Numbered from the stretch's first letter, positions 34,229 to 43,386 are shown. The stretch is DNA of 64,000 nucleotides from Polluticoccus soli (GCF_029269745.1 NZ_JARJHT010000002.1:806001-870000); one strand, 5' to 3'. Notes: generated from the sequence alone by a model not told the origin. Translations and numbers: made by a program.

Positions 34229-36193
34229 TCAATTACCTATCTTTTCTTCCAATTCCAGCATCAGCTCAAATGCCTTGTCGTATTCTTTGCTTTTCGCATC
34301 CAGCTTAGCTGTATGCTGACGATATTTTTCGTCCAGTTCTCTAAACTTCTCTTTATCAGCATAGAACGTTGGGTCGCCAAGCTGAGCTTCCAGCTTCGCT
34401 TTTTCTTCGTTCATTTTTGCCAATTCTTCCTCCAGTCTCTGAAAAGTCTTTTGCTGCTTTTGGTATTCCTTCTTAAGATTTCTTAATTCAGCCTCGTTTA
34501 CATTAGGCACTGGCTTTTCTTTTTTCTCAACTTTTTTCTCTTCAACTTTTGCCACAACAGGCTGAGCTTTTGCCGCATCTTGCAGGCGTTTTTGACGCTC
34601 GCTCTCAAACACTAACCATTCGTCGTAAGTGCCAATAAACTCTTTGATCTTACCGTCCTCGATGTGCCAGATTTTATTGGCAGTTTTGCTGATAAAATAA
34701 CGGTCGTGCGATACCAGGATCAAAGTGCCCTCATACTTGTTCAGTGCCTCAATCAGCATTTCCACAGACTGCATATCCAGGTGGTTGGTAGGTTCATCGA
34801 GCATCAGGAAGTTACCCTTCATGGCAATAGTCTTTGCCAGCGCCACCCTCGCCTTTTCACCTCCAGACAGTACTTTGATCTTCTTGAATACATCATCGCC
34901 ACTAAACAGGAAACAACCTAATAACTGGCGTAGTTCCAACTCGGTTTTACCACTTCCTGCGCGCTTCATTTCCTCCAGTATCTCATTCTCCACGGTGAGT
35001 GCCTCCAGCTGGTGCTGCGCATAAAAACTCTCCTCTACATTGTGGCCTTCCTTGCGCTCACCTTCAAACGACTCTTTGCCTGCTATTATTCGGAGCAACG
35101 TGGATTTACCACGACCGTTGGCACCTATCAGGGCTATTTTATCGCCACGGTTGATCTCAGCGTCTGCATGTTCCAGTATCGTCAGGTCGCCAAAACGCTT
35201 GGTTACATTCTTAAGCGTATTGATGATCTTTCCCGGTTGTACGGCAACGTCGAAGTTGATGTTCATCACCGGCATCGTTCCATCAGGCGCTTCAATACGA
35301 TCGAGTTTATCCAACCTCTTCAACGCACTTTGTGCTTGTGCCGCTTTAGTTGCCTTCGCGCGGAAGCGTTCTATAAACCGTTCCTGCTGGCGGATATAGT
35401 CTTGCTGATTTTCGAAAGCGCGCTGCTGCAGTTCCATACGTTCTGCTTTCTCTTTCTGGAAGAAAGAATAGTTACCGCTGTACTGGTGAAGGTCCTGTTG
35501 CCATACTTCTACTATTTTAGTCACCATGCGGTCGAGGAAGTACCTATCGTGCGACACGATCACAACGCTACCTGGATATCCTATGAGATAACGCTCCAAC
35601 CATTCAATAGATGGAAGGTCAAGGTGGTTGGTAGGTTCATCGAGCAGCAGCAGATCGGGTGCCTGCAGCATCATTTTCGCCAGCAGTACACGCATGCGCC
35701 AGCCACCGCTGAACTGGTTATATGGTCTTTGAAGATCAGCCGTAGAAAAACCAAGGCCTTCCAGCACTTCTGCAGTACGATGTTCCATTTCATACCCGCC
35801 TGCCACTTCAAAATCGTGCAGCGCATGACTGTAATCATCCAGCAACTTCGCATCGTCCGGCTTGTATTCCAGTTCTTTGATCAGGCGGGCCATTTCTTTC
35901 TCCACTTCATGCGCTTTCTCAAAAGCCTGCATGCCCACCATCAATATCGAGTCATTGGTAGAAAAGCTTAACAGATCCTGGTTAAAAAAGCCGATCGTAA
36001 CGTCTTTGGGTTTATTGATCACACCATTGTCTACTCGATAGGCGCCGGTAATGAGACGCAGCAACGTCGATTTACCAGCACCATTGCTACCAACAAGGCC
36101 TATCCGCTCCCCTCGTTCTATCTGCCAGCTGGCATCTTCAAGAATCGGGCGGGCACCAAAGAAAAACGAAATATTCTGTAACGATACTAACAT
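34229..36193 (-). CDS. ABC-F family ATPase (Uup/YheS-like)
   Basis: A 654-residue cytosolic protein with two ABC cassettes and no membrane domain. The first cassette has GSNGAGKST and LLLLDEPTNHLD. The second has GANGRGKST, with Arg replacing the usual Ala, and LSGGEKARVALAKT plus LMLDEPTNHLD. A linker and a C-terminal coiled coil rich in Lys/Glu (KKEYQKQQKTFQRLEEELAKM) match the Uup/YheS branch. Such proteins bind the ribosome and act in translation or antibiotic resistance. A -7 box lies only 8-15 bp before the ATG, so the mRNA may be nearly leaderless. Confidence 0.9.
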   Translation of the reverse strand: MLVSLQNISFFFGARPILEDASWQIERGERIGLVGSNGAGKSTLLRLITGAYRVDNGVINKPKDVTIGFFNQDLLSFSTNDSILMVGMQAFEKAHEVEKEMARLIKELEYKPDDAKLLDDYSHALHDFEVAGGYEMEHRTAEVLEGLGFSTADLQRPYNQFSGGWRMRVLLAKMMLQAPDLLLLDEPTNHLDLPSIEWLERYLIGYPGSVVIVSHDRYFLDRMVTKIVEVWQQDLHQYSGNYSFFQKEKAERMELQQRAFENQQDYIRQQERFIERFRAKATKAAQAQSALKRLDKLDRIEAPDGTMPVMNINFDVAVQPGKIINTLKNVTKRFGDLTILEHADAEINRGDKIALIGANGRGKSTLLRIIAGKESFEGERKEGHNVEESFYAQHQLEALTVENEILEEMKRAGSGKTELELRQLLGCFLFSGDDVFKKIKVLSGGEKARVALAKTIAMKGNFLMLDEPTNHLDMQSVEMLIEALNKYEGTLILVSHDRYFISKTANKIWHIEDGKIKEFIGTYDEWLVFESERQKRLQDAAKAQPVVAKVEEKKVEKKEKPVPNVNEAELRNLKKEYQKQQKTFQRLEEELAKMNEEKAKLEAQLGDPTFYADKEKFRELDEKYRQHTAKLDAKSKEYDKAFELMLELEEKIGN

Positions 36194-36200
36194 AAGGCCG

Positions 36201-36208
36201 CAAAATTA
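36201..36208 (-). promoter_or_regulatory. Promoter -7 box for ABC-F gene
   Basis: Minus-strand TAATTTTG, an exact TAnnTTTG match. It lies 8 bp before the ATG, implying a leader of only a few bases. Confidence 0.5.
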
Positions 36209-36239
36209 CACTACCTGCGGTTAGCATTGAAGCATACCG

Positions 36240-36247
36240 TATTTTTG
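36240..36247 (+). promoter_or_regulatory. Promoter -7 box for DUF3347 lipoprotein
   Basis: TATTTTTG, an exact TAnnTTTG match, 18 bp before the ATG at 36266. It faces away from the ABC-F promoter at 36201. Confidence 0.55.
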
Positions 36248-36265
36248 CACAAAATTTTTTAGCTG

Positions 36266-36850
36266 ATGCGACACATTTCTGCTATTTGCCTGCTTTGCGG
36301 CCTCTGGCTGGTAAGCTGTAACAACGAAACCAAGACAGAACAGGCCGAAAATACTGCTGTAGAGCAGCCTAAATTGCCACCGCAAAGCAAGCTAGACTCT
36401 ACCGGCACGCAGAAATTATTGGCTGTACTCAGCAGTTATTACGAATTAAAAGATGCGTTAGTAGCAACCAGTGCTTCCAAAGCCGATGAAGGAGCTACAA
36501 AACTGATGGCGGCAGCGAACGACCTGGACGGCTACATCAAAACGGACAGCGTTAACAGTAGCGCGCTGATGCCGCAACTTGACTCGCTCAAGGAAGGTGT
36601 AAACGGCATCCTGTCTGTAAAAGACGAAACCACAGAAAAGAAGCGTATTGCTTTCGAAAAAGTATCGGATGCGATGTTTGCCTTGCTGAGAACTGCCGAC
36701 ATTAAAAACGCCGGTGCATACAGGCAATACTGCCCAATGGCGTTCAATGACAAGGGCGCTTATTGGCTGAGCAATGAAACAGAAATACGCAACCCATATT
36801 TCGGTAAAGTGATGCTGGAATGTGGCGAAGTGACAGATTCTTTAAAATAA
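36266..36850 (+). CDS. DUF3347 lipoprotein
   Basis: A 194-residue lipoprotein with lipobox LVSC (Cys18) and a Glu/Pro-rich linker. The helical DUF3347 domain (about residues 50-190) ends with the hallmark YRQYCPMAFNDKGAYWL, then NPYFGKVMLECGEV. This domain is related to metal-binding segments of CusB-type efflux adaptors; here Cys and Met residues (QYCPM, MLECG) could bind copper or another soft metal. It is followed after 19 bp by a TonB-dependent receptor, so the pair may be functionally linked. Metal binding is inferred from the family, not shown. Confidence 0.8.
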   Translation: MRHISAICLLCGLWLVSCNNETKTEQAENTAVEQPKLPPQSKLDSTGTQKLLAVLSSYYELKDALVATSASKADEGATKLMAAANDLDGYIKTDSVNSSALMPQLDSLKEGVNGILSVKDETTEKKRIAFEKVSDAMFALLRTADIKNAGAYRQYCPMAFNDKGAYWLSNETEIRNPYFGKVMLECGEVTDSLK

Positions 36851-36869
36851 CCTCTTTTTCTTAGACTGT

Positions 36870-39230
36870 ATGTTCCCTATAGCGCGTCCATTAGTATCTA
36901 CCCTGCTCGTTCTATTGTTGCTACCAGCAACGCTTTTAGCCCAAAAGAAAGTGACCCTGAGCGGCTACATGCGCGATGGCGGAAGTGGCGAGGCCCTTGT
37001 GTCAGCCACTGTTTATATAAAAGAGTTGCAGCTAGGTGCTCAGACCAACAACTACGGTTTTTACTCTATTTCAATGCCAGCTGGCACCTATACAGTTATA
37101 TATTCATATATTGGATACAATTCCCGTACAGAAAATATTGCCCTGACTGAGAGCCGTACACTGAATGCTGACATGGACAGCAAAACGACGTTGAAGGAAG
37201 TAGAGATAAAGTCAACGCGTGCTGACGACCATGTGAAGGGCACAGAAATGGGTACGATCACGCTTTCTGCTGAGAAAATAAAAACGTTGCCCGTGATATT
37301 TGGTGAAACCGATATCCTGAAAGCACTGCAGCTAATGCCCGGCGTTCAGTCGGCGGGCGAAGGAAGCTCGGGTTTCTACGTGCGCGGTGGCGGTCCTGAC
37401 CAAAACCTGGTGTTGCTCGACGATGCTGTGGTATACAATACAGGTCACTTATTTGGCTTCTTCTCAGTATTCAATACAGACGCCTTGAAGAACGTAACCC
37501 TGATAAAGGGGGGCATGCCGGCCAATTATGGCGGTCGCCTTTCTTCTGTTGTGGACGTATCGATGAAAGAAGGTAACATGAAAGAGTACCACGCGGAAGG
37601 TGGCATTGGCCTGATCGCTTCACGCCTGACGGTTGAAGGACCAATCAAAAAAGATAAAGGTTCGTTCATGTTGTCGGGCAGACGTACTTATATCGACGTA
37701 CTGATCAAACCATTCGCGAAAGGTTCATTTGCGGGTTCTGGTTATTTCTTCTACGATGCCAACCTAAAAGCAAACTATAAGATCACCGATAAAGACCGTG
37801 TGTATGCCAGCGGCTACTTCGGACGTGATGTATTTACATTCAAAAGCAGCAGCGGTAACTTCGATGCAAACATTCCCTGGGGTAACAGCACAGCTACGGT
37901 GCGATGGAACCACTTGTTTAGCGACAAATTGTTTCTAAACACAACCGCAGTATATAACGATTACAAATTTGCTTTCGCAGCAGGTCAGAATGACTTCGAG
38001 ATCAAACTGTCTTCCGGTATTCGGGATTACAACGTGAAATCCGACCTGGACTATTTCACCAGCTTCAATCACCACTTCAAAGGTGGTATCGCCTACACTT
38101 ATCACAAGTTCATCCCTAACCAGGTGTCAGGACGTGCGGGCAGCACGGTACTTGAGCCCGACAATGCACTTATCAAATATGCCCACGAAGGTGGCGCTTA
38201 TATCTCCGACGATTTTGATCCGTTCAAATGGATGAAGGTGACCGCTGGCGTGCGCTACTCGTGGTTTGGACAAGCGGGACCTTATACACAATACCAGTAC
38301 GATATCAACCAGAAGAAAACAGACAGTACTGTATTCGGCCCTGGCGACCTGGTAAAAACTTATGGAGGATGGGAGCCCCGTTTGAACATGAGGTTTACAA
38401 CAGGTAATAGCTCATCGATCAAGGCAAGCGTTGCAAAAGCCTATCAATACATCCACCTTGTATCGAATAATGGCAGCACACTGCCGACCGACCTTTGGGT
38501 GCCTAGTACGTTCTATGTACAACCGCAACAGGCATGGCAATACTCACTTGGCTATTTCCGCAACTTCTTTGATAATATGCTGGAGACCTCGGTAGAAGTG
38601 TATTACAAAGACATGAAGAACCAGATCGAGTATCGTGAAGGTTACGTGCAAAACAGCATCCGTGACCCGGAACTGGACTTTGTATTTGGTAAAGGTCAAG
38701 CTTACGGTGCCGAGTTTTTTGTAAACAAGACCAAAGGAAAGTTTACCGGATGGATCGGCTACACGCTCTCCTGGACCTATCGCCAGTTCCCCGACCTGAA
38801 TAATGGTGAGCGCTACCCTGCTAAATACGATCGCCGTCACGACATTTCCGTTGTGGGCACTTACCAGCTAAATGATAAGTGGACGTTCTCGAGCGTATTT
38901 GTTTACGGCTCCGGAAACGCCATTACGCTGCCTACCAACTATTACTTCATCGAACAGACGATAGTACCACAATACAGTAAGCTGAACGAGTACAGGTTGT
39001 TCCCTTATCACAGGCTTGATCTGTCGGCGGTATATACACCGAAGTCTAAAAAGAAAAAGCGCTGGGAAAGCAGCTGGGCCTTCTCTGTATACAATGTATA
39101 CAGCAGGCAAAACCCATACTTCCTGTATGTGGATACACAAGGAAGCGTGGCTGAAGGTGTTGAGGCCAAAGTGAAACAGGTATCTATTTTCCCGATACTC
39201 CCGAGCATCACTTATAACTTCAAATTCTAA
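36870..39230 (+). CDS. TonB-dependent outer-membrane receptor
   Basis: A 786-residue outer-membrane receptor. It has a signal peptide (to LLAQ), then a carboxypeptidase-regulatory-like domain (about residues 27-110, GYMRDGGSGEALVSATVYI), a plug domain (about 130-235, PGVQSAGEGSSGFYVRGGG and DQNLVLLDDAVVYN) and a beta-barrel ending ITYNFKF. The energy-coupled uptake of a ligand from outside is expected; the ligand is unknown. The 19-bp gap to the DUF3347 lipoprotein suggests cotranscription, possibly for a metal. No SusD-like partner is nearby, so it is not a standard polysaccharide utilisation locus. A bidirectional terminator follows. Confidence 0.88.
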   Translation: MFPIARPLVSTLLVLLLLPATLLAQKKVTLSGYMRDGGSGEALVSATVYIKELQLGAQTNNYGFYSISMPAGTYTVIYSYIGYNSRTENIALTESRTLNADMDSKTTLKEVEIKSTRADDHVKGTEMGTITLSAEKIKTLPVIFGETDILKALQLMPGVQSAGEGSSGFYVRGGGPDQNLVLLDDAVVYNTGHLFGFFSVFNTDALKNVTLIKGGMPANYGGRLSSVVDVSMKEGNMKEYHAEGGIGLIASRLTVEGPIKKDKGSFMLSGRRTYIDVLIKPFAKGSFAGSGYFFYDANLKANYKITDKDRVYASGYFGRDVFTFKSSSGNFDANIPWGNSTATVRWNHLFSDKLFLNTTAVYNDYKFAFAAGQNDFEIKLSSGIRDYNVKSDLDYFTSFNHHFKGGIAYTYHKFIPNQVSGRAGSTVLEPDNALIKYAHEGGAYISDDFDPFKWMKVTAGVRYSWFGQAGPYTQYQYDINQKKTDSTVFGPGDLVKTYGGWEPRLNMRFTTGNSSSIKASVAKAYQYIHLVSNNGSTLPTDLWVPSTFYVQPQQAWQYSLGYFRNFFDNMLETSVEVYYKDMKNQIEYREGYVQNSIRDPELDFVFGKGQAYGAEFFVNKTKGKFTGWIGYTLSWTYRQFPDLNNGERYPAKYDRRHDISVVGTYQLNDKWTFSSVFVYGSGNAITLPTNYYFIEQTIVPQYSKLNEYRLFPYHRLDLSAVYTPKSKKKKRWESSWAFSVYNVYSRQNPYFLYVDTQGSVAEGVEAKVKQVSIFPILPSITYNFKF

Positions 39231-39256
39231 TCGGCATCATTGTCAAGAAAGAGATA

Positions 39257-39292
39257 ATAAGCAAAGGGCGCCATGGCGCCCTTTGCTTATTT
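39257..39292. terminator. Bidirectional terminator
   Basis: AATAAGCAAAGGGCGCC and GGCGCCCTTTGCTTATT arms with an AT centre. It lies between the TonB receptor and the convergent glycosyltransferase. Confidence 0.9.
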
Positions 39293-40639
39293 ACCAGCCT
39301 TCGCAGGCAGTTCTTCAATAAACTTCTGACAGATCTTCAGGGGATCGTATTTGCTGAATTCAACGGCCAGGCGCTCTACATTCCGCTGGTATATGTTATT
39401 ACGCATCACTTCCTCCACGGCTTTCCTGATCTTCTCCGGCTTAGGACGTTCGGTGTGCAGATTAACGCCTAACTTGAAATATCCCACCCTTGCGCATATT
39501 TCATTCTTGCCTTCATGCACGCCACCCACAACCATTGGTAATTTGTTATTAATGCTCAGCATCACACCACCATAGCCACCATTCGATACGTATACATCTG
39601 CATAGGGCATGATAGCATTGAACGGAATAAAGTCTTCGATGATGATGTTCTCATAATCCAGGTAGCGCTCGCGCAGTTCTGCTGTTTGCCATCCTGCAGT
39701 TGTTACTACTACCAGGTTGTTGGTGCCTTTAAAGGCATCCAGCGTTGGTATTATTAGTTTGGTTACATCACCTTCAAATGTGCCTTGAGTTACGAGAATC
39801 AGCTTATCGTATTTCCTGATCTGCTCTTCAAATTCTAGTTTGTATGGTTTACCGCTTGAGTACGGCATCAACGGCCCGATGAAATGGATGTTCTTACTCA
39901 TCTGCGGACGGCGATATTCAAAACCTGGCGTGCCGCTTTGCAAGTAAAGCGTTGAATGTTGTATCTGCACATCGAAGATGTTGAGCTTTGGCAGCTTTAC
40001 GCCATACTGTGCATGGTACTTGTGCATCAGCTCGTGCGGTTTTTTCAAAAGCACGTTGTCGGTCATATACCTTAAGAACGCATGAAATGTTTTTCCGGCA
40101 AAGCTCTTTGCAGGGGTGAGTCCCATAATTGGTGGCGGTAATTCCTTAGAGGTTTCGCCGAGCGGAAGTATGCCTATAGTCACTACCTGTTTCTTGAGTA
40201 TCCGCTTTACAAACGTGATCCCTGTAAAAGCATTGTCTGCTATCAACACATCGAAATCAAAGCCTTGATTGATGTCTTTTATATCCTCGAAAAACTCGGT
40301 TCCGCGGTCAATAAAATAAGAACAGATGTCCAGTACCACCTTCTTCACATGATTTTTGATCTTCTTCCTTTCCGGTATTACCTCATCAATGTTGTGTACT
40401 GTCACTTCTTTCGCTTTCGCAAACAGGTAGTACGGAATGCCGAGCTTTTCGATCTTAGAGGCATAGGTTGGGCCGGTGTACCAACGCACGTCGTGACCTT
40501 CGTTTTTCAAGTGCGCTGCCAGGCCGGTTAGCGGATTGAAGTGCCCATCGGCCGGGATATTAGCAAACAGGATCTTCTTTTTCTTGTCGGCTGTCATTGT
40601 CGTAATGGCTTCGAGGGTGTTGTCAAATGTAGTTCTCAT
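39287..40639 (-). CDS. GT1 (MGT-like) glycosyltransferase
   Basis: A 450-residue GT-B fold transferase of the UGT/macrolide-glycosyltransferase type; an ATG 14 codons in (40597) is an alternative start. The N-terminal lobe begins ILFANIPADGHFNPLTGLA. The C-terminal donor-binding lobe has FIPFNAIMPYADVYVSNGGYGG, matching the GT1 signature (His replaced by Asn), followed by LPMVVGGVHEGKNEICARV. No signal is present. Such enzymes glycosylate small molecules such as polyketides, carotenoids or antibiotics. The gene is divergent from an AraC-type regulator (40741) 101 bp away that probably controls it. The acceptor is unknown. Confidence 0.82.
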   Translation of the reverse strand: MRTTFDNTLEAITTMTADKKKKILFANIPADGHFNPLTGLAAHLKNEGHDVRWYTGPTYASKIEKLGIPYYLFAKAKEVTVHNIDEVIPERKKIKNHVKKVVLDICSYFIDRGTEFFEDIKDINQGFDFDVLIADNAFTGITFVKRILKKQVVTIGILPLGETSKELPPPIMGLTPAKSFAGKTFHAFLRYMTDNVLLKKPHELMHKYHAQYGVKLPKLNIFDVQIQHSTLYLQSGTPGFEYRRPQMSKNIHFIGPLMPYSSGKPYKLEFEEQIRKYDKLILVTQGTFEGDVTKLIIPTLDAFKGTNNLVVVTTAGWQTAELRERYLDYENIIIEDFIPFNAIMPYADVYVSNGGYGGVMLSINNKLPMVVGGVHEGKNEICARVGYFKLGVNLHTERPKPEKIRKAVEEVMRNNIYQRNVERLAVEFSKYDPLKICQKFIEELPAKAGK

Positions 40640-40708
40640 TGCTTTCGTATTTGGTTTTTCTTTTGTTTATGCTGCAAAGAAACTCCGGTCCACAAAGGTG
40701 AAAAAGCG

Positions 40709-40715
40709 TAATTTG
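40709..40715 (+). promoter_or_regulatory. Candidate -7 box for AraC gene
   Basis: TAATTTG, one base short of TAnnTTTG, 25 bp before the AraC-type regulator ATG, in the divergent gap shared with the glycosyltransferase. Confidence 0.35.
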
Positions 40716-40740
40716 TGCCCAAAACAGGTCATTTTACGCC

Positions 40741-41778
40741 ATGGGACTTTTAGCCACAACAGTACGAGATATCCTGCTCTCAGCTTCGAATTATGGAGTT
40801 GCGTATGACCAATTAAGAGAACTTGCCGGTTTTTCCGCTGAGGAGATCGGTGATTCCGGCCGTATGGTTGAGTGGGAAAAAGCAGCAAACATTTGGGACC
40901 TGCTAGCCGATCTGACCGGTAACGAACAAATAGGTCTTATACTGGGAACAGAAACCAATATCAGCATCACCGGCATGGTTGGTTTCCTGATGCAAGCCAG
41001 CAATACATTTGAAGAAGCGGTTGAAGTTTATTGTAAGTACGGCTATATGGTTTGTCCTATGGTCACATTTGCGTACAAACGCGACGGCGACAGGGCCATT
41101 ATTGAATTGCATCAGAACGCTATGTGGAAGTCGTCGTTGCCCAGAAGCGCAAGGATCTCAATTGACTTTATCCTTGCCAACCTGATAGGTTTTACAAAGA
41201 CCCTTACTGGCAGAGAAATATATCCACAGACAGTAGAAGTAGAATATACTAAAGAAGCCGTAGATGAATACAGAAAGCTGCTGAAATGCCAGGTACTATT
41301 CAATGCACCACTGCATAAGATCGTGTACAATGCCGCCGATATGCAGACAAAAGTGCTGACAAGTGACACATCGCTTTTTCAGATGTTCAGCGGTATCCTC
41401 GCTCAAAAGAAAACACTTGCGCTACAAACCTGCTGCAGGGATACAGTAAAAAACCTTCTCGTCATGCAGTTCAAAGGGCAAATACCAACCGTTGAAGAAG
41501 CAGCTGAAGGATTGGGCATGACGGTACGCACATTGCAGCGTAAGCTTACGGAAGAAAACACTAGCTTCCGTACTATAGCCAACGAAGTAAAAAAAGACTT
41601 GGCGCTGCACCTGATGAAGAACCCGGATGCAACGGTAACAGAAGTTGCGGAAGTATTGGGTTATGGCGACCTGCCAGCCTTTAGACGGGCATTTAAGACT
41701 TGGACCAACACAACACCGAAAGAGGTAAAACGAAAGCTAAAAGCCGAACAGTTGCCTGTTTCAGCGGCGTTTGCCTAA
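40741..41778 (+). CDS. AraC family transcriptional regulator
   Basis: A 345-residue regulator. The N-terminal about 200 residues resemble the arabinose-binding-like domain found in OruR/ArgR-type AraC regulators (MGLLATTVRDIL, GLILGTETNISITGMVGFLM). The C-terminal double helix-turn-helix (about 245-335) contains AAEGLGMTVRTLQRKLTEENTSF and VTEVAEVLGYGDLPAFRRAFKTW. It is divergent from the GT1 glycosyltransferase, which is its most likely target. The effector is unknown. No export signal. Confidence 0.88.
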   Translation: MGLLATTVRDILLSASNYGVAYDQLRELAGFSAEEIGDSGRMVEWEKAANIWDLLADLTGNEQIGLILGTETNISITGMVGFLMQASNTFEEAVEVYCKYGYMVCPMVTFAYKRDGDRAIIELHQNAMWKSSLPRSARISIDFILANLIGFTKTLTGREIYPQTVEVEYTKEAVDEYRKLLKCQVLFNAPLHKIVYNAADMQTKVLTSDTSLFQMFSGILAQKKTLALQTCCRDTVKNLLVMQFKGQIPTVEEAAEGLGMTVRTLQRKLTEENTSFRTIANEVKKDLALHLMKNPDATVTEVAEVLGYGDLPAFRRAFKTWTNTTPKEVKRKLKAEQLPVSAAFA

Positions 41779-41862
41779 AAACTGCACTTTTCGATTAATT
41801 TTTGAGCAGACTGCCATAGGGTTGTCAGTAAAGCTCTTTTCTTTGCAGCAGAAAATTCAGAC

Positions 41863-42123
41863 ATGGAAAAAGAATACAAGTATTGCCAGAGCTGCAGCAT
41901 GCCGCTCAACAAAGATCCGCAAGGCGGAGGTACCAATGCTGACGGCACAAAAAGCAATAAATATTGCAGCCTCTGTTACCAGAACGGCAAATTCACCCGC
42001 GACTGCACAGTGAAGGAAATGCAGGACTTTGTAAAAGGTAAACTTAAGGAAATGGGTATTCCGGGATTCCTGGCTGGCTTTATGACCAAAGGCATTCCTA
42101 AACTCGAACGCTGGAAACAATGA
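41863..42123 (+). CDS. Putative zinc-ribbon protein
   Basis: An 86-residue protein with a four-Cys zinc ribbon: Cys8, Cys11 (CQSC) and Cys35, Cys38 (CSLC), with Cys48 nearby. It matches the small putative zinc-ribbon domain family. The C-terminus is helical and basic (DFVKGKLKEMGIPGFL). The stop overlaps the HEAT-like gene start by 4 bp (ATGA), so the two are coupled. Function is unknown; binding of a protein or nucleic acid is plausible. Confidence 0.82.
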   Translation: MEKEYKYCQSCSMPLNKDPQGGGTNADGTKSNKYCSLCYQNGKFTRDCTVKEMQDFVKGKLKEMGIPGFLAGFMTKGIPKLERWKQ

Positions 42124-42743
42124 GCATCATAGACCAGCTGGCAACCTCGCTTGGCAGGAAGGACGAAGTTCCCAACCAGGAACTTGCGCAAAAGATCGCA
42201 GCTAAAAAGGACAAGAAAGCAGTTGATGAACTTGTGGCCAATCTTGTCAATAAAAGCAAGGACATCCAGAGCGACTGCATCAAGGTTCTATACGAGATCG
42301 GAACGATTGACCCTTTGTTGATAGCGCCGCATTACGAAGCATTTATTAAATTGCTTAACAGCAAAAACAACAGGCTGGTATGGGGTGCTATGACAGCTTT
42401 AGATGCAATGACAGACGCGGCACCAAAGGAAGTTTTTGCAAATCTTTCAGCGATCATGGATGCTGCAGATAAAGGCTCGGTTATCACTAAAGACCATAGC
42501 ATAGGTATACTCATCAAGCTAGCTGGACACAAAGCTTATGCAGATGATTGCACTACCTTACTGCTCGATCAGCTGAAAAACAGCCTGCCAAACCAGCTGC
42601 CAATGTATGCGGAGAATGCACTGCCTGCAATAGGAACAAAATATAAAGAGCAATTCTGGAAGATACTTGAGTCGAGGCTGGATGATATGGAAAAGGAAAG
42701 CAAGCGAAAGCGAATAGAAAAAGTACTGAAGAAAATAAAATAG
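42120..42743 (+). CDS. HEAT-like repeat protein
   Basis: A 207-residue all-helical soluble protein with repeated helix pairs such as SKDIQSDCIKVLYEIG, NNRLVWGAMTALDAM and ITKDHSIGILIKLAG, typical of HEAT-like repeats. The N- and C-termini are Lys-rich. It overlaps the zinc-ribbon gene by 4 bp, suggesting a two-protein unit. A scaffold or protein-binding role is inferred. It ends at a strong terminator. Confidence 0.7.
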   Translation: MSIIDQLATSLGRKDEVPNQELAQKIAAKKDKKAVDELVANLVNKSKDIQSDCIKVLYEIGTIDPLLIAPHYEAFIKLLNSKNNRLVWGAMTALDAMTDAAPKEVFANLSAIMDAADKGSVITKDHSIGILIKLAGHKAYADDCTTLLLDQLKNSLPNQLPMYAENALPAIGTKYKEQFWKILESRLDDMEKESKRKRIEKVLKKIK

Positions 42744-42772
42744 GGCACAGAATCTGTGCCCTATTTTATTAG
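42737..42772. terminator. Bidirectional terminator
   Basis: AAAATAGGGCACAGA and TCTGTGCCCTATTTT arms with an A/T-flanked tight loop, between the HEAT-like gene and the convergent DUF1761 gene. Confidence 0.9.
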
Positions 42773-42783
42773 CAGATACAGTG

Positions 42784-43290
42784 CTACAGAAATTGGCAGA
42801 TCACGCCTCCCATTAGCGCCATTGACACTATCCAAAATCCCGCATTGATAAAAATATACTTACCTGTCTTCCTTTCGAAAAGGGCAGGCACACCAATGAT
42901 AGGCAGTGCAAGAAGAATTCCGGCTATTGTGCCATGCAAAGCACCGTGTTTGAACGTGCGGAAGTTATGCCCGTATTTGCTCATGAATTCAGTAACATAG
43001 GTATTGATCTCAGTTCCCTTCTCCCTTAATCCAGGCTCATTATTCAATACCGAGAAGATGTGCATCTGGTGAATAACTATAGCCACCAAACCCATTGCCA
43101 CCATTAAACTGAACAAGTATGTCAAACCAAATATTTTCCCCATGTTAGCACCGCTCCTAAGTTGCTCTTCTGTAAGTCCCGTACCTTTCATCCAGGCTGT
43201 TCCGAAAACTTTCGGATTATACCAGATCATACCTACTAATAGCGGAATGATCGCTGCAATTGGAACAATGAACCAGTTAAGTGTTTCCAT
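42784..43290 (-). CDS. DUF1761 integral membrane protein
   Basis: A 168-residue membrane protein with four hydrophobic spans (about residues 5-24, 52-74, 115-135 and 143-165). The N-terminal WFIVPIAAIIPLLVGMIWYNPKVFG and the C-terminal pattern match DUF1761. The ATG at 43290 is chosen; the frame extension to 43362 overlaps a terminator and has no clear start. Function is unknown. It lies downstream of a terminator for the DUF4136-like gene, so it is transcribed separately. Confidence 0.85.
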   Translation of the reverse strand: METLNWFIVPIAAIIPLLVGMIWYNPKVFGTAWMKGTGLTEEQLRSGANMGKIFGLTYLFSLMVAMGLVAIVIHQMHIFSVLNNEPGLREKGTEINTYVTEFMSKYGHNFRTFKHGALHGTIAGILLALPIIGVPALFERKTGKYIFINAGFWIVSMALMGGVICQFL

Positions 43291-43328
43291 AAAAAAGTGT
43301 GATTTTGTTAAAAGTAAACAGATAAAAC

Positions 43329-43358
43329 AAAAAGCACAAGCTAACGGCTTGTGCTTTT
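43329..43358. terminator. Hairpin terminator
   Basis: AAAAGCACAAGC and GCTTGTGCTTTT arms around TAACG. It ends the minus-strand DUF4136-like transcript, 29 bp after its stop. Confidence 0.85.
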
Positions 43359-43386
43359 GCAATTATTGTGTTTTATCACCTGAGAA

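Noticed and set aside
35012-35971. Long plus-strand open frame of 319 codons
   Set aside because: It lies wholly opposite the ABC-F gene, whose motifs are clear; the translation is rich in Cys, His and Phe with no family pattern.
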